A stretch of DNA of 64,000 nucleotides from Heterobilharzia americana (GCA_944470555.2 OX104131.1:18034515-18098514), one strand, 5' to 3'. Counted from the stretch's first letter, positions 48,500 to 59,514 are shown. Numbers and translations are program-made. The notes: generated by a model not told the origin, from the letters alone.

Positions 48500-48885
48500 A
48501 TAAATTAATGAAGGGTTTTCTCAATGGTCGGGAGCAATGGTGGGTAGCGAAAGCAAGAGAGATGATAATACTCGACAACTATCTATGGTTATTGAGGATA
48601 CTAGAAAGAAAAAAAGTCGATGGTTAGATAAAAAACCATCATCGAAAAAGACGGTACGCTGATAATCTCCCAGGACAGGCAACTACAACGTTGCACAGAA
48701 CACTTTGAAGCACAGTTCAAGTGACTCTCAACAACGCTTAAGTTGCCCAACATCTAGCCTCAAAATGAATTGGACGTAGATGATGGTCCTCCAACTCTCT
48801 TTGGAGTTGAGAAAGTTGTATAGAGCCTGAAACCATGCAACAGTATAGAAATATAAGGTGGATAGAAAAGTTGAAGTAAGAAAAT
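48500..48885 (+). mobile_element. LINE-B fragment (linker and RT start)
   Basis: Frames read EQWW.AKARE (about 48533-48562) and, after AAAAAGACGGTACGCTGAT, SQDRQLQRCTEHFEAQFK (about 48667-48720), then the P.LFGVEKVV..LKPCN region (about 48795-48840). It stops where the minus-strand copy begins. Confidence 0.7.
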
Positions 48886-48904
48886 AATCTGAGGATAATA
48901 AAGG

Positions 48905-49850
48905 TCAGTGCGAATATTCAAGCTTTAGAAGACATCATGGTGAATACATCTGCGCCACTGTGACCTGTTTTCAGCAATGTCACCAACAGTCCTCAACCAC
49001 TGATTCCTATGGTCTCAGTCATCCCAGCCAGGGAGTCTACATCTCTTCCACACCGCTCAGACCGACAGTCAGGGACTTCATCGACTAGTGCAATGTTTTG
49101 GTCTGGGCACTCTGAAACCGTGTCCAGCATAATCTAACTTCCCCTAGCATGGCACGTTGAGGCAGGCTGTGCATAGGTAGTACATGTTCAAGCCCTCTCA
49201 GCTGATTACACTTCACCGTCTGATCAATTCACTTAGCTGTCTTGCATAGTACCCTTCTCCTGACCTCAACATTGCTCACACGGTGATTCCGCCGAACACG
49301 GGCAATGCTGCAAAGACATCTGTGATTCAGAACCTGTAATCCCTTCATTTCTCCTACTTTTAACGACACGTCTCACAGCCGTATAACAGAACAGAGCGAA
49401 TTGCAGCGGAGCGTACTCGTTTCTTAATGGGTAGTGGGATACCTCACCAATCGGCGCCACAAGTGACGCAATTTGGCAAGTGCCAAACGGGACTTCGCTA
49501 TCCGAGTTGAGATTTTTATCGATAACCAACCCGTTCGGGGTGACACAACTTCCCAAATTAAGTGAAGTGGTCGACACATTCCACCACTTCACTCCCTATC
49601 AATAAACTGTAAGTACTTGCCACCGACCAGTCCTGGGGTGTAGTCGTATATTTGACAGGCGCGAAAAGCATGCTAAGCACTCAGTTTTCTGCATTCAGAG
49701 GACCCTGCATACTTCAAATCATCCAGATGCCCGCCTGTCCTAGGGAGTATATCAATCCCTGTGAAGTCAGACGTACCTAAGGTTATCTCTGTTAATACAT
49801 AGATGACGAAGTAAGTAGGAACGATGACAGTAGATACCCCTGGAGAACAA
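48905..49850 (-). mobile_element. LINE-B fragment (RT middle to 3' end)
   Basis: On the minus strand: EITLGTSDFTGIDILP (about 49795-49745), then VDHFT-like MWRSLHLI..LGSCVTPNGLVID (about 49590-49530), VPFGTC (about 49500), RVVKSRRNEG (about 49375), and C-terminal QTKTLH.SMKSLTVGLSGVE (about 49105-49050), ending near 48905. Stops and frame changes throughout. Confidence 0.75.
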
Positions 49851-49994
49851 CACTGGAGGAATAAAATTGTGATTGAGTCATTTAAGGGTGTTTTAAATTG
49901 ATATATATTTCATATTAAACATTGTTCGATTCAAAGTTTGTATTTGTAGTGTTTTAATTGGATTCCAAATACTTGTTTATGGTGTCAATTTTAG

Positions 49995-50963
49995 TCTTCC
50001 ACACGGAGCTGCTTCAGCCGGTACATTAAGAAAGCTATCGAAACGTGGGAAAGAATTTGTGTCCCCAGTGAAACCACGTCATCCAGATAGTCTTCTCCCA
50101 GAATATTTAAGTAGACCAGATCGTTGTCCAGTTCGCTTATTTGAAGCTTTCTGTTCACATAGACCGTGTTCATCAACAGCTATTGAATCACCGTTTTACT
50201 TACAGCCTGATCGATCTCCTTCTTTAATGCATCCATCGACTGTCAATAATGTATGGTTTACGTCGAATGCACTTGGTAAAAATAAAATCGGTTCAATGTT
50301 GAACGGTGCACTACAAAGTATTGGTATACCCGTTGGAAGGCAAGTGAGTCTAGCACGATTTTGTGATGCACTGATAGCTGCAGCTTTTTCTCAACCAAGT
50401 AGTGGTGATGATGAAAATGTCGATGGTACTACTGATGATGGTGATAGTAGTAATGTTGGTGGAGCATTACGTAACCTGTTATTAGTGAATTGTCAATCAA
50501 ATAAACAAATTCCAGAATCACTTCAGCCAATTATTGCAATGTATGCAGAGAATATTGTTCAAATGTCAAGAACTCCTGGTTCATCTGTCTACGTATATCT
50601 TGCTAAAATATGTGAAATGCAAAAGGCTTTGGGTAAAAAGAGAAAGGCAGATACTAGGTTGAGTAAAATTTCATCGAAATTCTTATTTACTACTTCTACT
50701 ACCACTACTAACGATGATGATGATGATGACGACGATGAGGATGTTGAAGATGATGACGGTAATGGTGATATTAATCATACTAACAATGTTGATGATAATC
50801 ATTCAATTGATTTCACGAGGAATTTACCAGTTACAACGGATAATATAAATCATGGTACATCTGGTGCGATGAATGTTAACTATTTGAAGGCCTCACCTTC
50901 ATTACCAACGCTTACATCAGGGAATCTTTGTATCGATTCGAAACAGGCGGGAATTTGTTACAG
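49995..50963 (+). CDS. ZMYM/QRICH1-like protein, exon 2 (rest of DUF3504 domain, acidic tail)
   Basis: Acceptor CAATTTTAG before 49995; donor CAG/GTAAGA at 50963/50964; both borders are phase 2 and fit the neighbouring exons. It encodes residues 319-641. LPHGAASAGTLRKLSKRGKE leads into RPDRCPVRLFEAFCSHRP and PFYLQPDRSPSLMHPSTVNN then VWFTSNALGKNKIGSMLNGA, which follow the second half of ZMYM/QRICH1 DUF3504 ('RCPV.LYE', 'FYLQPER', 'VWF', 'LG.N....ML'). The domain ends near residue 433. A basic KKRKAD at about 530 could be a nuclear localisation signal. An Asp/Glu run follows at about 555-575. I do not see the His..Arg and Tyr expected of an active tyrosine recombinase, so the fold is probably retained without catalysis (inference). 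Confidence 0.82.
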
Positions 50964-51299
50964 GTAAGATGGTTCTTTTTCGTTTTACTTCGTTTACTTC
51001 AACTCATAATCTAATTACTTAGTGGGTAACGAAATTTTGTCAGTCTAGAAATGTAGTACTAAAACATTGCATACCTAGAAACAGTTACGAGGATGCTGTT
51101 GAACTGCTTGCTATCATCTGCAAGTAGAACAGAATTCATGTTTCTCATATCAGATTAAAACTTTTATTCATTATCATGACTAATCCCTAGTGTGTTTATA
51201 AGTTGTTCAATGAGAATGGTATTTTGAGCATGATCACTGGTCGAAAGCTATTGAATAAGCATATTGATACTGAGTGGTGATTAAAGGTGAAATGAAAAT

Positions 51300-51435
51300 C
51301 TAGACTTTAGGAGGATTCGAACCAAGTTACCTTCACGTTACCGGTTCGGTGCTCTACGAATTCAGCTACGAGATTCGGCTGCTGACCAAATCCTAATTTC
51401 ACTTCAATCAGCAAGTGTTTTACTCGACTGTCATG
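51300..51435 (-). mobile_element. tRNA-derived SINE-3-like unit
   Basis: On the minus strand CTCGTAGCTGAATTCGTAG (about 51372-51354) and a perfect B-box GGTTCGAATCC (about 51323-51313) lie about 45 bp apart, as in a tRNA head, but the intervening stems do not fold into a proper tRNA. Related 25-30-bp pieces (TACTGAGTG.TGATT.AAGGTGAAATGAA) flank it directly at 51268-51297 and 51589-51619. Confidence 0.45.
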
Positions 51436-51789
51436 GCAATTCATAACGCATTACCACCGCTTGATCGTATTCACACTGGCTGCTCGACCAATCCAAATAG
51501 AACTGAGTTAGAGAGGAGGAGGACCATACTGATTATGATTTTGGCTATCTGAATGAAATAGCTCTTGGTTTAGCAGATTGAGTATTAGTACTGAGTGATG
51601 ATTGAAGGTGAAATGAAATGTTTACGTTTCTCAACTAATACTTGATTGGAGACATGATCACCATTGTCGTTTATATTTTCATTATAACATGATAAATTAC
51701 ATTGCACAGAAATCCTTTTTAAAATGTTTTGTATCATGTTCTCTTTGTAAAAGTTCAGGATTATCCTCCATAACAGTTAAATATTATTC

Positions 51790-51985
51790 ACTAAAGGTCT
51801 CAAACTATTTTATACAGTAACTACGGAGCTGTGGTTGGTTGGTTTTGGGAGATGATTTTCAAACCCTTGTGTCGTGGGTTCGAACTCAGCCTCAAGGTTT
51901 GGGCAGCTAGGCAGTTGTATCATTAGCCCTCACAAAATAGGTGTGGTTCATTGCGTAATGAACGAATGTGCACAAGGCTTTTGGG
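51790..51985 (+). mobile_element. SINE-2 (tRNA-derived, no ribozyme)
   Basis: B-box GGGTTCGAACTCAGC (about 51878-51892) followed by the body CCTCAAGGTTTGGGCAGCTA and the tail ATAGGTGTGGTTCATTGC...AATGTGCACAAGG, shared with 53635, 54770 and 61025. Confidence 0.65.
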
Positions 51986-52139
51986 TGCTGTACAGTACTT
52001 ATTTATTCATACTTGTAATTTCCTGTTGTTGTTATTCTGGATTGAATTGATCGATTTTTATTGGCATATGGGCTTCTATGTAGATGTCTCGTTATTACCT
52101 GATTATTGGTTATGTTTTAATTTGCTTGGTGGTAGCTAA

Positions 52140-52400
52140 AAGCTAAATCCAGGAATCAGGTTTCATTCTATTCGAGACTCATCAGCTGGATGTACCTGCA
52201 CTTCATTGAAACTTGGACGTAGCACTCATCGTTGCACTAGAGGTGGTTCTCATATCCCAGTGGCCTATTGGATAACACTTTGGCGTTTGAAGCGATGCGT
52301 GCTGAATTCAGCTCTCATTTGGAGACACCATCAATCATCAGGGTGCATGTACATTCAACGGGCAATTCCCAAATACGACGAAGCATGTGTCTTGTATTCC
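52140..52400 (-). mobile_element. Sm-alpha-type SINE copy
   Basis: Contains a hammerhead (next entry) and, about 60 bp further, a segment whose plus strand reads CCAGTGGCCTATTGGATAAC, a tRNA-like head. The strand assignment follows the ribozyme. Confidence 0.55.
52147..52191 (-). ncRNA. Hammerhead ribozyme, recognisable with stem I intact
   Basis: Minus strand: ATCCAG (52191-52186), CTGATGA (52185-52179), stem II with two weak pairs, GAAAC (52164-52160), then CTGATTC and CTGGAT (52152-52147), which pairs fully with ATCCAG. The canonical core is kept; stem II (GTCTC/AGAAT) is weakened, so cleavage may be slow or lost. Confidence 0.62.
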
Positions 52401-53084
52401 TAATGCAATTGTTCAAAACAACCATCACTTAAGGATACTCTAGTCAAATAGTATTCAAACGTTTCTACAAATTCATGATTCTAGTCTCTTAGTTTTAAAT
52501 CTTAGTCTGTTATATGGTCTGTATAATTAGGAAGTCAATCTACAATGTAAAGTGTTATTTTGAGCAATTCAATCTCTCTTTTCTTCTCCTTGAACTATGC
52601 TTGATCCTTAGCTTTTCTCTTAAAAGTTCACTACTCTTCTTTTCAGTTGTTTAACCTCTATTCTCATAAAACAATCTTCAATGATTGAGGGTAGGAAATG
52701 AAACTTTACTTAAATGAATATGTCTTTTGTAGAGAAAAGAGATAGGGTGAAGATGATTTCAAGGAGACTGTTATTGTAACCATAATTCAAACTTATTGAT
52801 GTGTCAAATACAAAACACATGTAGCCTCATCCTATTGTAGTTATCATTCTTCTAATTATCAAGACTATATTACGTCAATCGTTTCTATTGATCAAAATTA
52901 GAGTTCAACTCCCATTCCGTGCAGTGGGCACATTTTTACTGACTCAAAGTACAATAAGATTTCTTTGTTGTGAAAATTAGAACAAGACATGTAAACGAAC
53001 TATGAGTTGAGTTCACTTGAATCCTTCTCAATTAGCTAATTATTTCAACTCAAATGAAGGATAAATTTTCAAGTTTTTGCCATT
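52401..53084. other. Unassigned intronic sequence
   Basis: Nothing recognised. Confidence 0.35.
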
Positions 53085-53235
53085 TGAATGTGTATTTATC
53101 AATTGAATTGCTTCTACGCGGACAGTCATGTCAAGTATGCTACTGAACAGTATAACCGATGTGTTATTCAGAATCTGCCTTCATAGTTTTCAAAGAAACT
53201 GGTAAAACCTTTATGGAGCTCCAATTTTTTTTCAC
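53085..53235 (+). mobile_element. Penelope-like GIY-YIG remnant
   Basis: Reads VCIYQLNCFYADSHVKYATE (about 53089-53148) and QNLPS..SKKLVKPLWSS, parallel to SMCIYQFYCSCGASYIGSTV at 21425. The GIY-YIG residues are gone. Confidence 0.5.
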
Positions 53236-53634
53236 TTGTTTCATGGTAATCACTGAATCCTTCTGAGCGGTACACGTTGCCACATCATGCAGCTGTACAT
53301 CAAGTTAGGCGGTGGTGAAATCCTAATTTAGTTTGAGTTTTATTGTTACGTGTAGTTGTCGCTATATGGTCTTAGTCTTTCCTTCGAAAAAGTTTGTTCA
53401 AATTTACTCTTCTTCTTGTCCACAGATAGCTTATAACAAATTCAAAACTGTTTTCATCGTTTTTCAACACTTTCAAATTGTCATAGAATTTATATACATA
53501 CTCTATATTTATCCACTTCATTGTTCTTTTAGTATCACTCTTTAATGCTTTCTGCATTCCCGGTACCATTGACTAATACGCGTCATGGGTTAAATATTGC
53601 TCCACTTGTCAATTTCTAAGCAACTAGGTAATAG

Positions 53635-53870
53635 AATTAACCATCGGAGCTGTGATTCATTGGTGTAAGGAGGTGACTATCACACAATAAGCCATGGGTT
53701 CGAACCCAGCTCCATTTACTGAGGTTTGGGAAGCCAGGTAGTTGCATCATTAGTCCTCATACGATAGGTGTAGCTCATTGCCTACTGCATAAATGTGCAC
53801 AAGGTTACTGGGTGGGTTATCCACTGCAGCCACCTCTTGTGCAATGGGTAACAAGTATTGTTTAATACTT
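53635..53870 (+). mobile_element. SINE-2, best-preserved copy
   Basis: Head GAGCTGTGATTCATTGGTG, perfect palindromic B-box GGGTTCGAACCCAGC (about 53697-53711), body GAGGTTTGGGAAGCCAGGTA, tail GATAGGTGTAGCTCATTGCC. Confidence 0.7.
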
Positions 53871-54109
53871 ATAATCTCTCGCACCTGCGTAGGAGCCCAT
53901 CTGTCAACAGAGGTCAAGTAGTTCGACCCAGTATAGCAACAGATTACAAGTATGAAACAATATCTCCAAATCAGTTTATTCTTCACTGATCAATTAAAAA
54001 ATATTGTTTTTGAGAAACAAATGCCTACCCTTTTATAAGTTTTGAATGGGCAAAGTGACTTATTCTAATACTCTCCTCTCTACACTTTGCCAGAAATATA
54101 TTCTGAGGT

Positions 54110-54345
54110 AGTACTCATCACGGGCCGATATCAGTTGAAGAGACATTGGAAACCTGGGAGCACTGGACAGCTGTTTCGTCTCATAATAGGACTCCTCAGC
54201 ATTACGCAGTCATCACCCGGCTAGGGATCGAACTTAGGATGTTCAGGCTTCACAGAGAATGCGTTCACCATTCAGCTACTGGGTCGGAATTTAGTGACTC
54301 ACAGTTTCCAACTTCTGTCAATTCGTGACCAGTCGGAAGGGAAGC
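54110..54345 (-). mobile_element. tRNA-headed hammerhead SINE copy
   Basis: Minus strand: B-box-like TTCGATCCCTAG (about 54231-54220), CTGAGGA (54199-54193), short stem II, GAAACAGCTGTC (about 54178-54167), and tail CAACTGATATCGGCCCGTGA. The core is complete. Confidence 0.72.
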
Positions 54346-54419
54346 GGATGCCAGCTGAAGACTTTGGGTGATATTCTTGCTATATCGTGAATTGACAGAA
54401 GTTGGAAACTGTAAACCAC

Positions 54420-54605
54420 TGAACTCTCACCCAGTGGCTGAATTGTTTAGCATGATCGCCGTGAAATCTGAAGATCCTGGGTTCGACTCCTAGCCAGGTC
54501 GTGGGTGTGTACTGCTGAGAAATCCCACATTTGGACGAAACAGCTGCCCAGTGCTCCCACGTTCTCAGTGGTTCTCCAACTGATATCAGTCAGTGATGAC
54601 TACTA
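54420..54605 (+). mobile_element. tRNA-headed hammerhead SINE copy
   Basis: Full layout of the family: A-box-like head CCAGTGGCTGAATTGTTTAG, B-box GGGTTCGACTCCTAG (about 54479-54493), GTGTGTACTGCTGAGAAATCC with a mutated core (CTGAGAA), GGACGAAACAGCTGCCCAGT, and tail CCAACTGATATCAGTCAGTG. It lies in inverted orientation next to the copy at 54110-54345, so a transcript could pair the two. Confidence 0.75.
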
Positions 54606-54769
54606 TCTCAGAAATATATCCGCCATTTTGCTTGCTCCATCTTTTTCCTCTATCATATTCCGTCATCAGTATGTTCCAGTTTAACTTGTTGATGAATTGT
54701 TTGTTGTACGAGTGTGTATCCTAGAGTGCTCAGTATATATTTAGCATAGCATAAAACTACGCAATACAC

Positions 54770-54960
54770 TAGTATCTCATCAATATGCTTCATTGGTTGA
54801 AACACTTCCTTCTAAATGATGCTTCTCGGTTGGAATCCTGCCCCACCTACCGACCCCTGGACAACCAGGTAGTATCATAAGACCTTATGAAATAGGTGTA
54901 GCTCCATTGTCTGTCTACTGGACGAATGTGCATGTGGTTGCTCATCACATTTCGATCTTC
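54770..54960 (+). mobile_element. SINE-2 copy, decayed
   Basis: Recognised from GGACAACCAGGTAGTATCAT and AATAGGTGTAGCTCCATTGT...GAATGTGCATGTGG. Confidence 0.6.
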
Positions 54961-55104
54961 TGTGAAGGTGGCTAATCAGACAAACTAGATGGTTGTTTTT
55001 CACATCATAAGTCATTTTTTCTACCCTAACCATTTTTAAAGCTAATAAATCCGTCAATATAACCAACATGTATGTTTGTAAAAGATTTACAACATCCTTG
55101 CTGA

Positions 55105-55250
55105 TGTCACTCCATGATGAGGTGAGGTCATGGGTACGCACTGCTAAACAGTCCCATAATGGGATGGGCCAGCTGTCCAATGCTCCCAGGTTTCCAATGT
55201 TTCTCCAACTGATATCAGTCCATGATGAACACCAACCTGGAGTCAATCAT
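55105..55250 (+). mobile_element. SINE copy, ribozyme decayed
   Basis: GGTCATGGGTACGCACTGCT at about 55125, then CTAAACA in place of the core and no GAAA; tail CCAACTGATATCAGTCCATG at about 55207. Confidence 0.65.
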
Positions 55251-55866
55251 CAATAAAAGCCCACACAGAAATTCATTTTCAAATTGAATTGTTGCTTGTT
55301 GTTCTTTAAGGCATAGAATTAAATAGCTCTGACTGGTTGAAGACAGCACAGCATGATGTCATTTACATTTGAATAGTGATGAGTTTTGTTTATTTCCCAC
55401 TGTGTTACCTCTGTTTCATTTGTACAAATGTGTGTATTTATGAAAGAGAGGTCAAGAGAGATGACTCAGCTGGTAGGATGAATCAATTAATTTATACATC
55501 TCCCTTTGAAGATGCAACGCATCATTATCATATCGATCATTGTACATGTAAAACATCACATATGGTGACGATGTGCTGTCTAAAAAGAAGGTGAAAAGAG
55601 TAAGCAAGAAGTAGGAAGATGTAATCACTTGAGGATAAACAAGATGTCACAAAATCAATGCTTCATGTTATTTGAATTCTTAGTTATAGTAAACTATCTT
55701 AGCAAAAGGTATTTGCAGCCATTCATTACTTTATACTGTAATAATGATGATGACGATTGACATTATGGTAGATTTGGAGTTTGTAATGTGGAAATTCAAT
55801 TAGAAAAATAAAGGTATCCTAATTTTTTTTTTACTTCAGTTCAATGAATTAATAATTAATTCATTT
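55251..55866. other. Unassigned intronic sequence
   Basis: A frame at 55376-55594 (+) is open but has no recognised motif. Confidence 0.3.
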
Positions 55867-57097
55867 GTCTCTTGGGTTCCTAGTGGAACATAGGGCTTCA
55901 GTAGCAAGTCTCCATTCCACTCTGTTCTCTGTAATCTTATGAACCTCACTCCATGGCAGCTCAGAAGCTCTCATTTCCTCCTCACACGATCTCCTCCATG
56001 TCACCCTCGGCTCACAAACCCGACTCGTCGTTTCCCCTGTGGATCCCACTCGATGCCTTGGTCTGGCGCGCGATGTCGCCTAATGGTCTTCTCAGTGGAT
56101 GCCCAATCCACCTCCACTTCCTTCCAGTGCATATTTGTTTTGCGATAGGTTGCTAGTTGGTTCATTACCAGCCATTCAGGGTTCCTTGTTGCTTATTCTA
56201 ATTGTTCTGGCCATCTGAGCTTCAGTAACGAACCAGCGTAGGTGGCAGTTGTTGATGAATGTCTGTAGTTTGTTGAAAATGCCTTTCGTAACGCGTCGTC
56301 AAGTCTCTCAACCATACACAAGCACTGACTTGACTGATGTTGGTGTTTAAAATCGGATGTTGTTCACGCTTTATGTTGAGTGCAGTGCAGAGGATCTCCA
56401 CACTGTTTTCAGGTTAATGAAGGCCTATCTTATTATCTTTCCTATCCTGCTGGCTTTGACGTCCTCATCTGTGCCTGTGACACCACCTGTAGTTGAAGGG
56501 ATGCTGCCTAGGAGTGTGGGTGAAATAGGCTACTTCCTTTAAGTTTCTCCCGTTCATGGTGATTGGAGCTTGTTGTTGTTGTTGGTGGTGGTGGTGATGG
56601 TGGTGTTGGTTGGGTATCATGATCACCTCTGTTTCTCTATATTCACTTGAAGTCCCGTCTTCCTTCGCTGCCCTGCCTCACCTCTTCTGTCAACTTGTTA
56701 GTTTTTGCCTATAGATCTTCGAGTTTGTGTGACAAGACATTAGACATAAGTCATCGTTGGCGAAACCCAAATCTCCTTCTGGGGTCTTTTCATCGGTCCA
56801 ACCAACGTATGCCCATCTTCTCACTCCTCACTGTTTGTTGCATGATTGAGTCCAGTCGACCACAATGAGGAATATGGTGGGTGATAGTAGGTGGCAGGCT
56901 CGTTGTGCTCCTGTTTTCACTTCACTTCAAAAGCATCACTGAGTTTCCGATTGTGAATTACTTGGCTGGCATGTGGTGTCTTCATATAGTTGTTGAATGA
57001 GATTGATAAAGGTTTGTGGTATTCCGTGGTATTGAAGCAGTTTCCAAATTACTTGTCGGTCAACGCTGTCAAAAGCCTTTTCAAAGTCGATGAATTA
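55867..57097 (-). mobile_element. RTE-type LINE copy 6, 5'-truncated
   Basis: Minus strand from the RT motif FIDFEKAFDSVDR (about 57095-57057) through GFANDDLCLMS (about 56790-56750) and the C-terminus SVLHSA.., VRKAFSTN-like, to WRLATEALCSTRNPRDK (55915-55867). The catalytic site lacks the Asp expansion of copies 3, 4 and 7. Frames are broken. Confidence 0.82.
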
Positions 57098-57250
57098 GTT
57101 TGACTGAATGATTATGTCTTATATTCCTCTCAATTCCTAGAGCAAAAGTAGTTTCAGTGTAGACTGTTTGAGTGACTGTTCAACCATCGTGAAATGTAAG
57201 TCGCAGTGAACATGACAGAAAGACGGATGCAACAACTACTGCTGCTAATT

Positions 57251-57921
57251 GAAGAAAAGCAAGAGGAGATTACAGCAAAGATAATTATTGTTCCGTCAAC
57301 TCATTTTCACAGTTATACATTCGTAAATATACCAATGAAATAATAGAATGTTCCAGACAGGTTACCATTGTAAGCTCAAACTTCATGAATAAGTAAGTGT
57401 ATGTAGGAAACGAAATGATATTACATAAGATAAGACGTGATGTGAATGGTTTTTATAAAATGCAGTAAACAGAATAGTAAGAGTTGGTATTTGATTAGTG
57501 TCATTGTGAAGGGAATGTTTGTACATGTATCTTGTAAATGCATAGTTGCAGTTTGAAGCAGAAAAGGTGACGATTGGATACTTATCTTCGACAAAAGCTT
57601 TGTCAATTCACAGTTATAAACTGCAACTATGCATTTACAAGATACATGTACAAACATTCCCTTCACAATGACACTAATCAAATACCAACTCTTACTATTC
57701 TGTTTACTGCATTTTATAAAAACCATTCACATCACGTCTTATCTTATGTAATATCATTTCGTTTCCTACATACACTTACTTATTCATGAAGTTTGAGCTT
57801 ACAATGGTAACCTGTCTGGAACATTCTATTATTTCATTGGTATATTTACGAATGTATAACTGTGAAAATGAGTTGACGGAACAATAATTATCTTTGCTGT
57901 AATCTCCTCTTGCTTTTCTTC
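57251..57921. repeat. Large perfect inverted repeat (304-bp arms, 63-bp spacer)
   Basis: Left arm 57251-57554 and right arm 57618-57921 are exact reverse complements as far as I can check by eye. The spacer (57555-57617, starting GAAGCAGAAAAGGTGACG) is not repeated. No transposase, terminal target duplication or known element is seen. The open frames across it are by-products of the symmetry. Confidence 0.93.
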
Positions 57922-58779
57922 AGTGACGAAATTGGGAGTTTTCTTTATCTTCCTAGATTTCTTCAAGTATCCAACTAATGTCAGGTTATAGCAATAACTG
58001 CTTTTGAAAATGATCCGTATCCGATAAAACCCTACATCTTCATACTGGATGATCTCTTAGAGTAACTGTTTTCGTGCTTACAGGTGGCTCCAATTTCCAT
58101 CCTGCCCCCTCAAGCTATGTCCTTTGAGATGATGGCTTTTTAAAGATGTGAAATAACGAAACCTAAATGGTCATCTCAGTCGTTACTAGAGCTGACCTTT
58201 AGAGCTACTCATGCTTACGAGTTACATATGCCTACATCAGCTTGTCTCACAGGTTTACCCACTATTGTTCAAATTCATTTCGTTTAATTCAATCTGTTCA
58301 ACTGGATGACACCAAGATTGTGCAAGATAAAGATGTGACTTGTTTTCTATATTTATAAATCTGTTTCAGATGAATCAGAATGTAGGTGTGTTTACTTCTC
58401 AACAGTAATGAATATGTGTTTCTTGGATAGATTCTGTTGACCTTGATAGCGTGGTTGCGATGACTCTTAGGGCTACGTTAGTGAATGCCTCATTGTTTCG
58501 TAGTTCTTCTCTGACTGAGAGTAGTTTTTGATGAGGACTCTTTTCTATCATGCACGCAACTTTTATTTGATTGTTGGGGTTATCTTTTTGAATTCATATA
58601 CGATCTTCATCTCAGTTTTTTATATACGCTCTAAAGATTTTATTTTATGCTTAACCACTACTTATCCTGCTTTGGTCTATATATGATCATACTAACAGGA
58701 ACTGACTGAACATTTAATGTGTCTAGGTGTTAACTGTTCACATTCGCTTATATTGGAATGTTATTGTACACCAGCCAAT
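57922..58779. other. Unassigned, with one short palindromic-repeat remnant
   Basis: GATGTGAAATAACGAAACCTA..TGGTCATCTCAGTCGTTACTA..CTGACCTTTAGAG at about 58145-58205 is a worn unit of the family at 10955. Confidence 0.4.
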
Positions 58780-59400
58780 TGGAAATTCTTGCCTAAAGGA
58801 TCAGTCTAGGTTGATATCTAATGTGAAAATAGATAGCGAAATGGTTGGGCTAGTTGATCAGTTCACTTACTTTGGTGAGTAGAATTAAGCTTGATCGATG
58901 AAATCACGTCATGTATACAAAAAGCTGGATTGGCTTTTGCAAAAGTATGCCATCTATAGAGTTGGCGAGGTACACCCTGTCACCTACTAAAAGTATAATG
59001 TACTGAGCATCAGTTGCGTGTCATGGAACCACCACGTGTGTTTAGGTTGCAGACGGTTAGACTAAAAAATGGTACCAGTTTATGTTGGTGAATGTGAACT
59101 TTCCGATTGGAGTCCATGTGATAACCAAAATCGATGGTTGGCTATTCTTAGCGACGTAGCAGCTTGGAATCGGTTTCAGTGTCGCAGATGCATTCACACA
59201 TCATCCTCGTTCTAACCGTTGTGTATTACATTTCGTTATTCGCTTTATAGCCTCTTTTTCTCTTATGACTTTCAGTTTTTTTCTCCTATTTCTCTATCTT
59301 TGACATTGATATCTTCTGGCTTCATGTGCTTATGCAAGGCAGTGTCAGTTGGAGCGTTACCTAGTATTACTGCCTCCCATGTTTATATTAACTTTTTGAC
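58780..59400 (+). mobile_element. LINE-B fragment, internally deleted
   Basis: MVGLVDQFTYFGE (about 58840-58880) and KKLDWLLQKY-like sequence, then the C-terminus DNQNRWLAILSDVAAWNRFQ and CRRCIHTSSSF (about 59113-59215), then a pyrimidine-rich 3' UTR. Confidence 0.68.
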
Positions 59401-59514
59401 CCATGGACTGTAAATCTTTTTTCATGGTGTTATGTTCGCTTAGCTAGATGTAAACCCTACTCACTATTGTATTAGATGTAGATGATTGAAATTAAGTGAA
59501 TACCTAATTCCTCT

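Larger units (their letters stand above)
48313..49994 (+). other. Intron 1 of the ZMYM/QRICH1-like gene
   Basis: GT at 48313 and AG at 49993-49994 (CAATTTTAG). Most of its 1.7 kb is LINE-B debris in both orientations. Confidence 0.75.

Noticed and set aside
48905..49850. Twin-priming 5' inversion of one LINE in intron 1
   Set aside because: The plus-strand piece lies beyond the 3' end of the minus-strand piece, which is the wrong side for twin priming.
51310..51382. A tRNA gene on the minus strand
   Set aside because: A and B boxes fit, but the anticodon and acceptor stems do not pair; a SINE head is more likely.
57421..57789. Hundred-codon frames across the palindrome
   Set aside because: They mirror one another because the arms are reverse complements, and have no domain or codon pattern.
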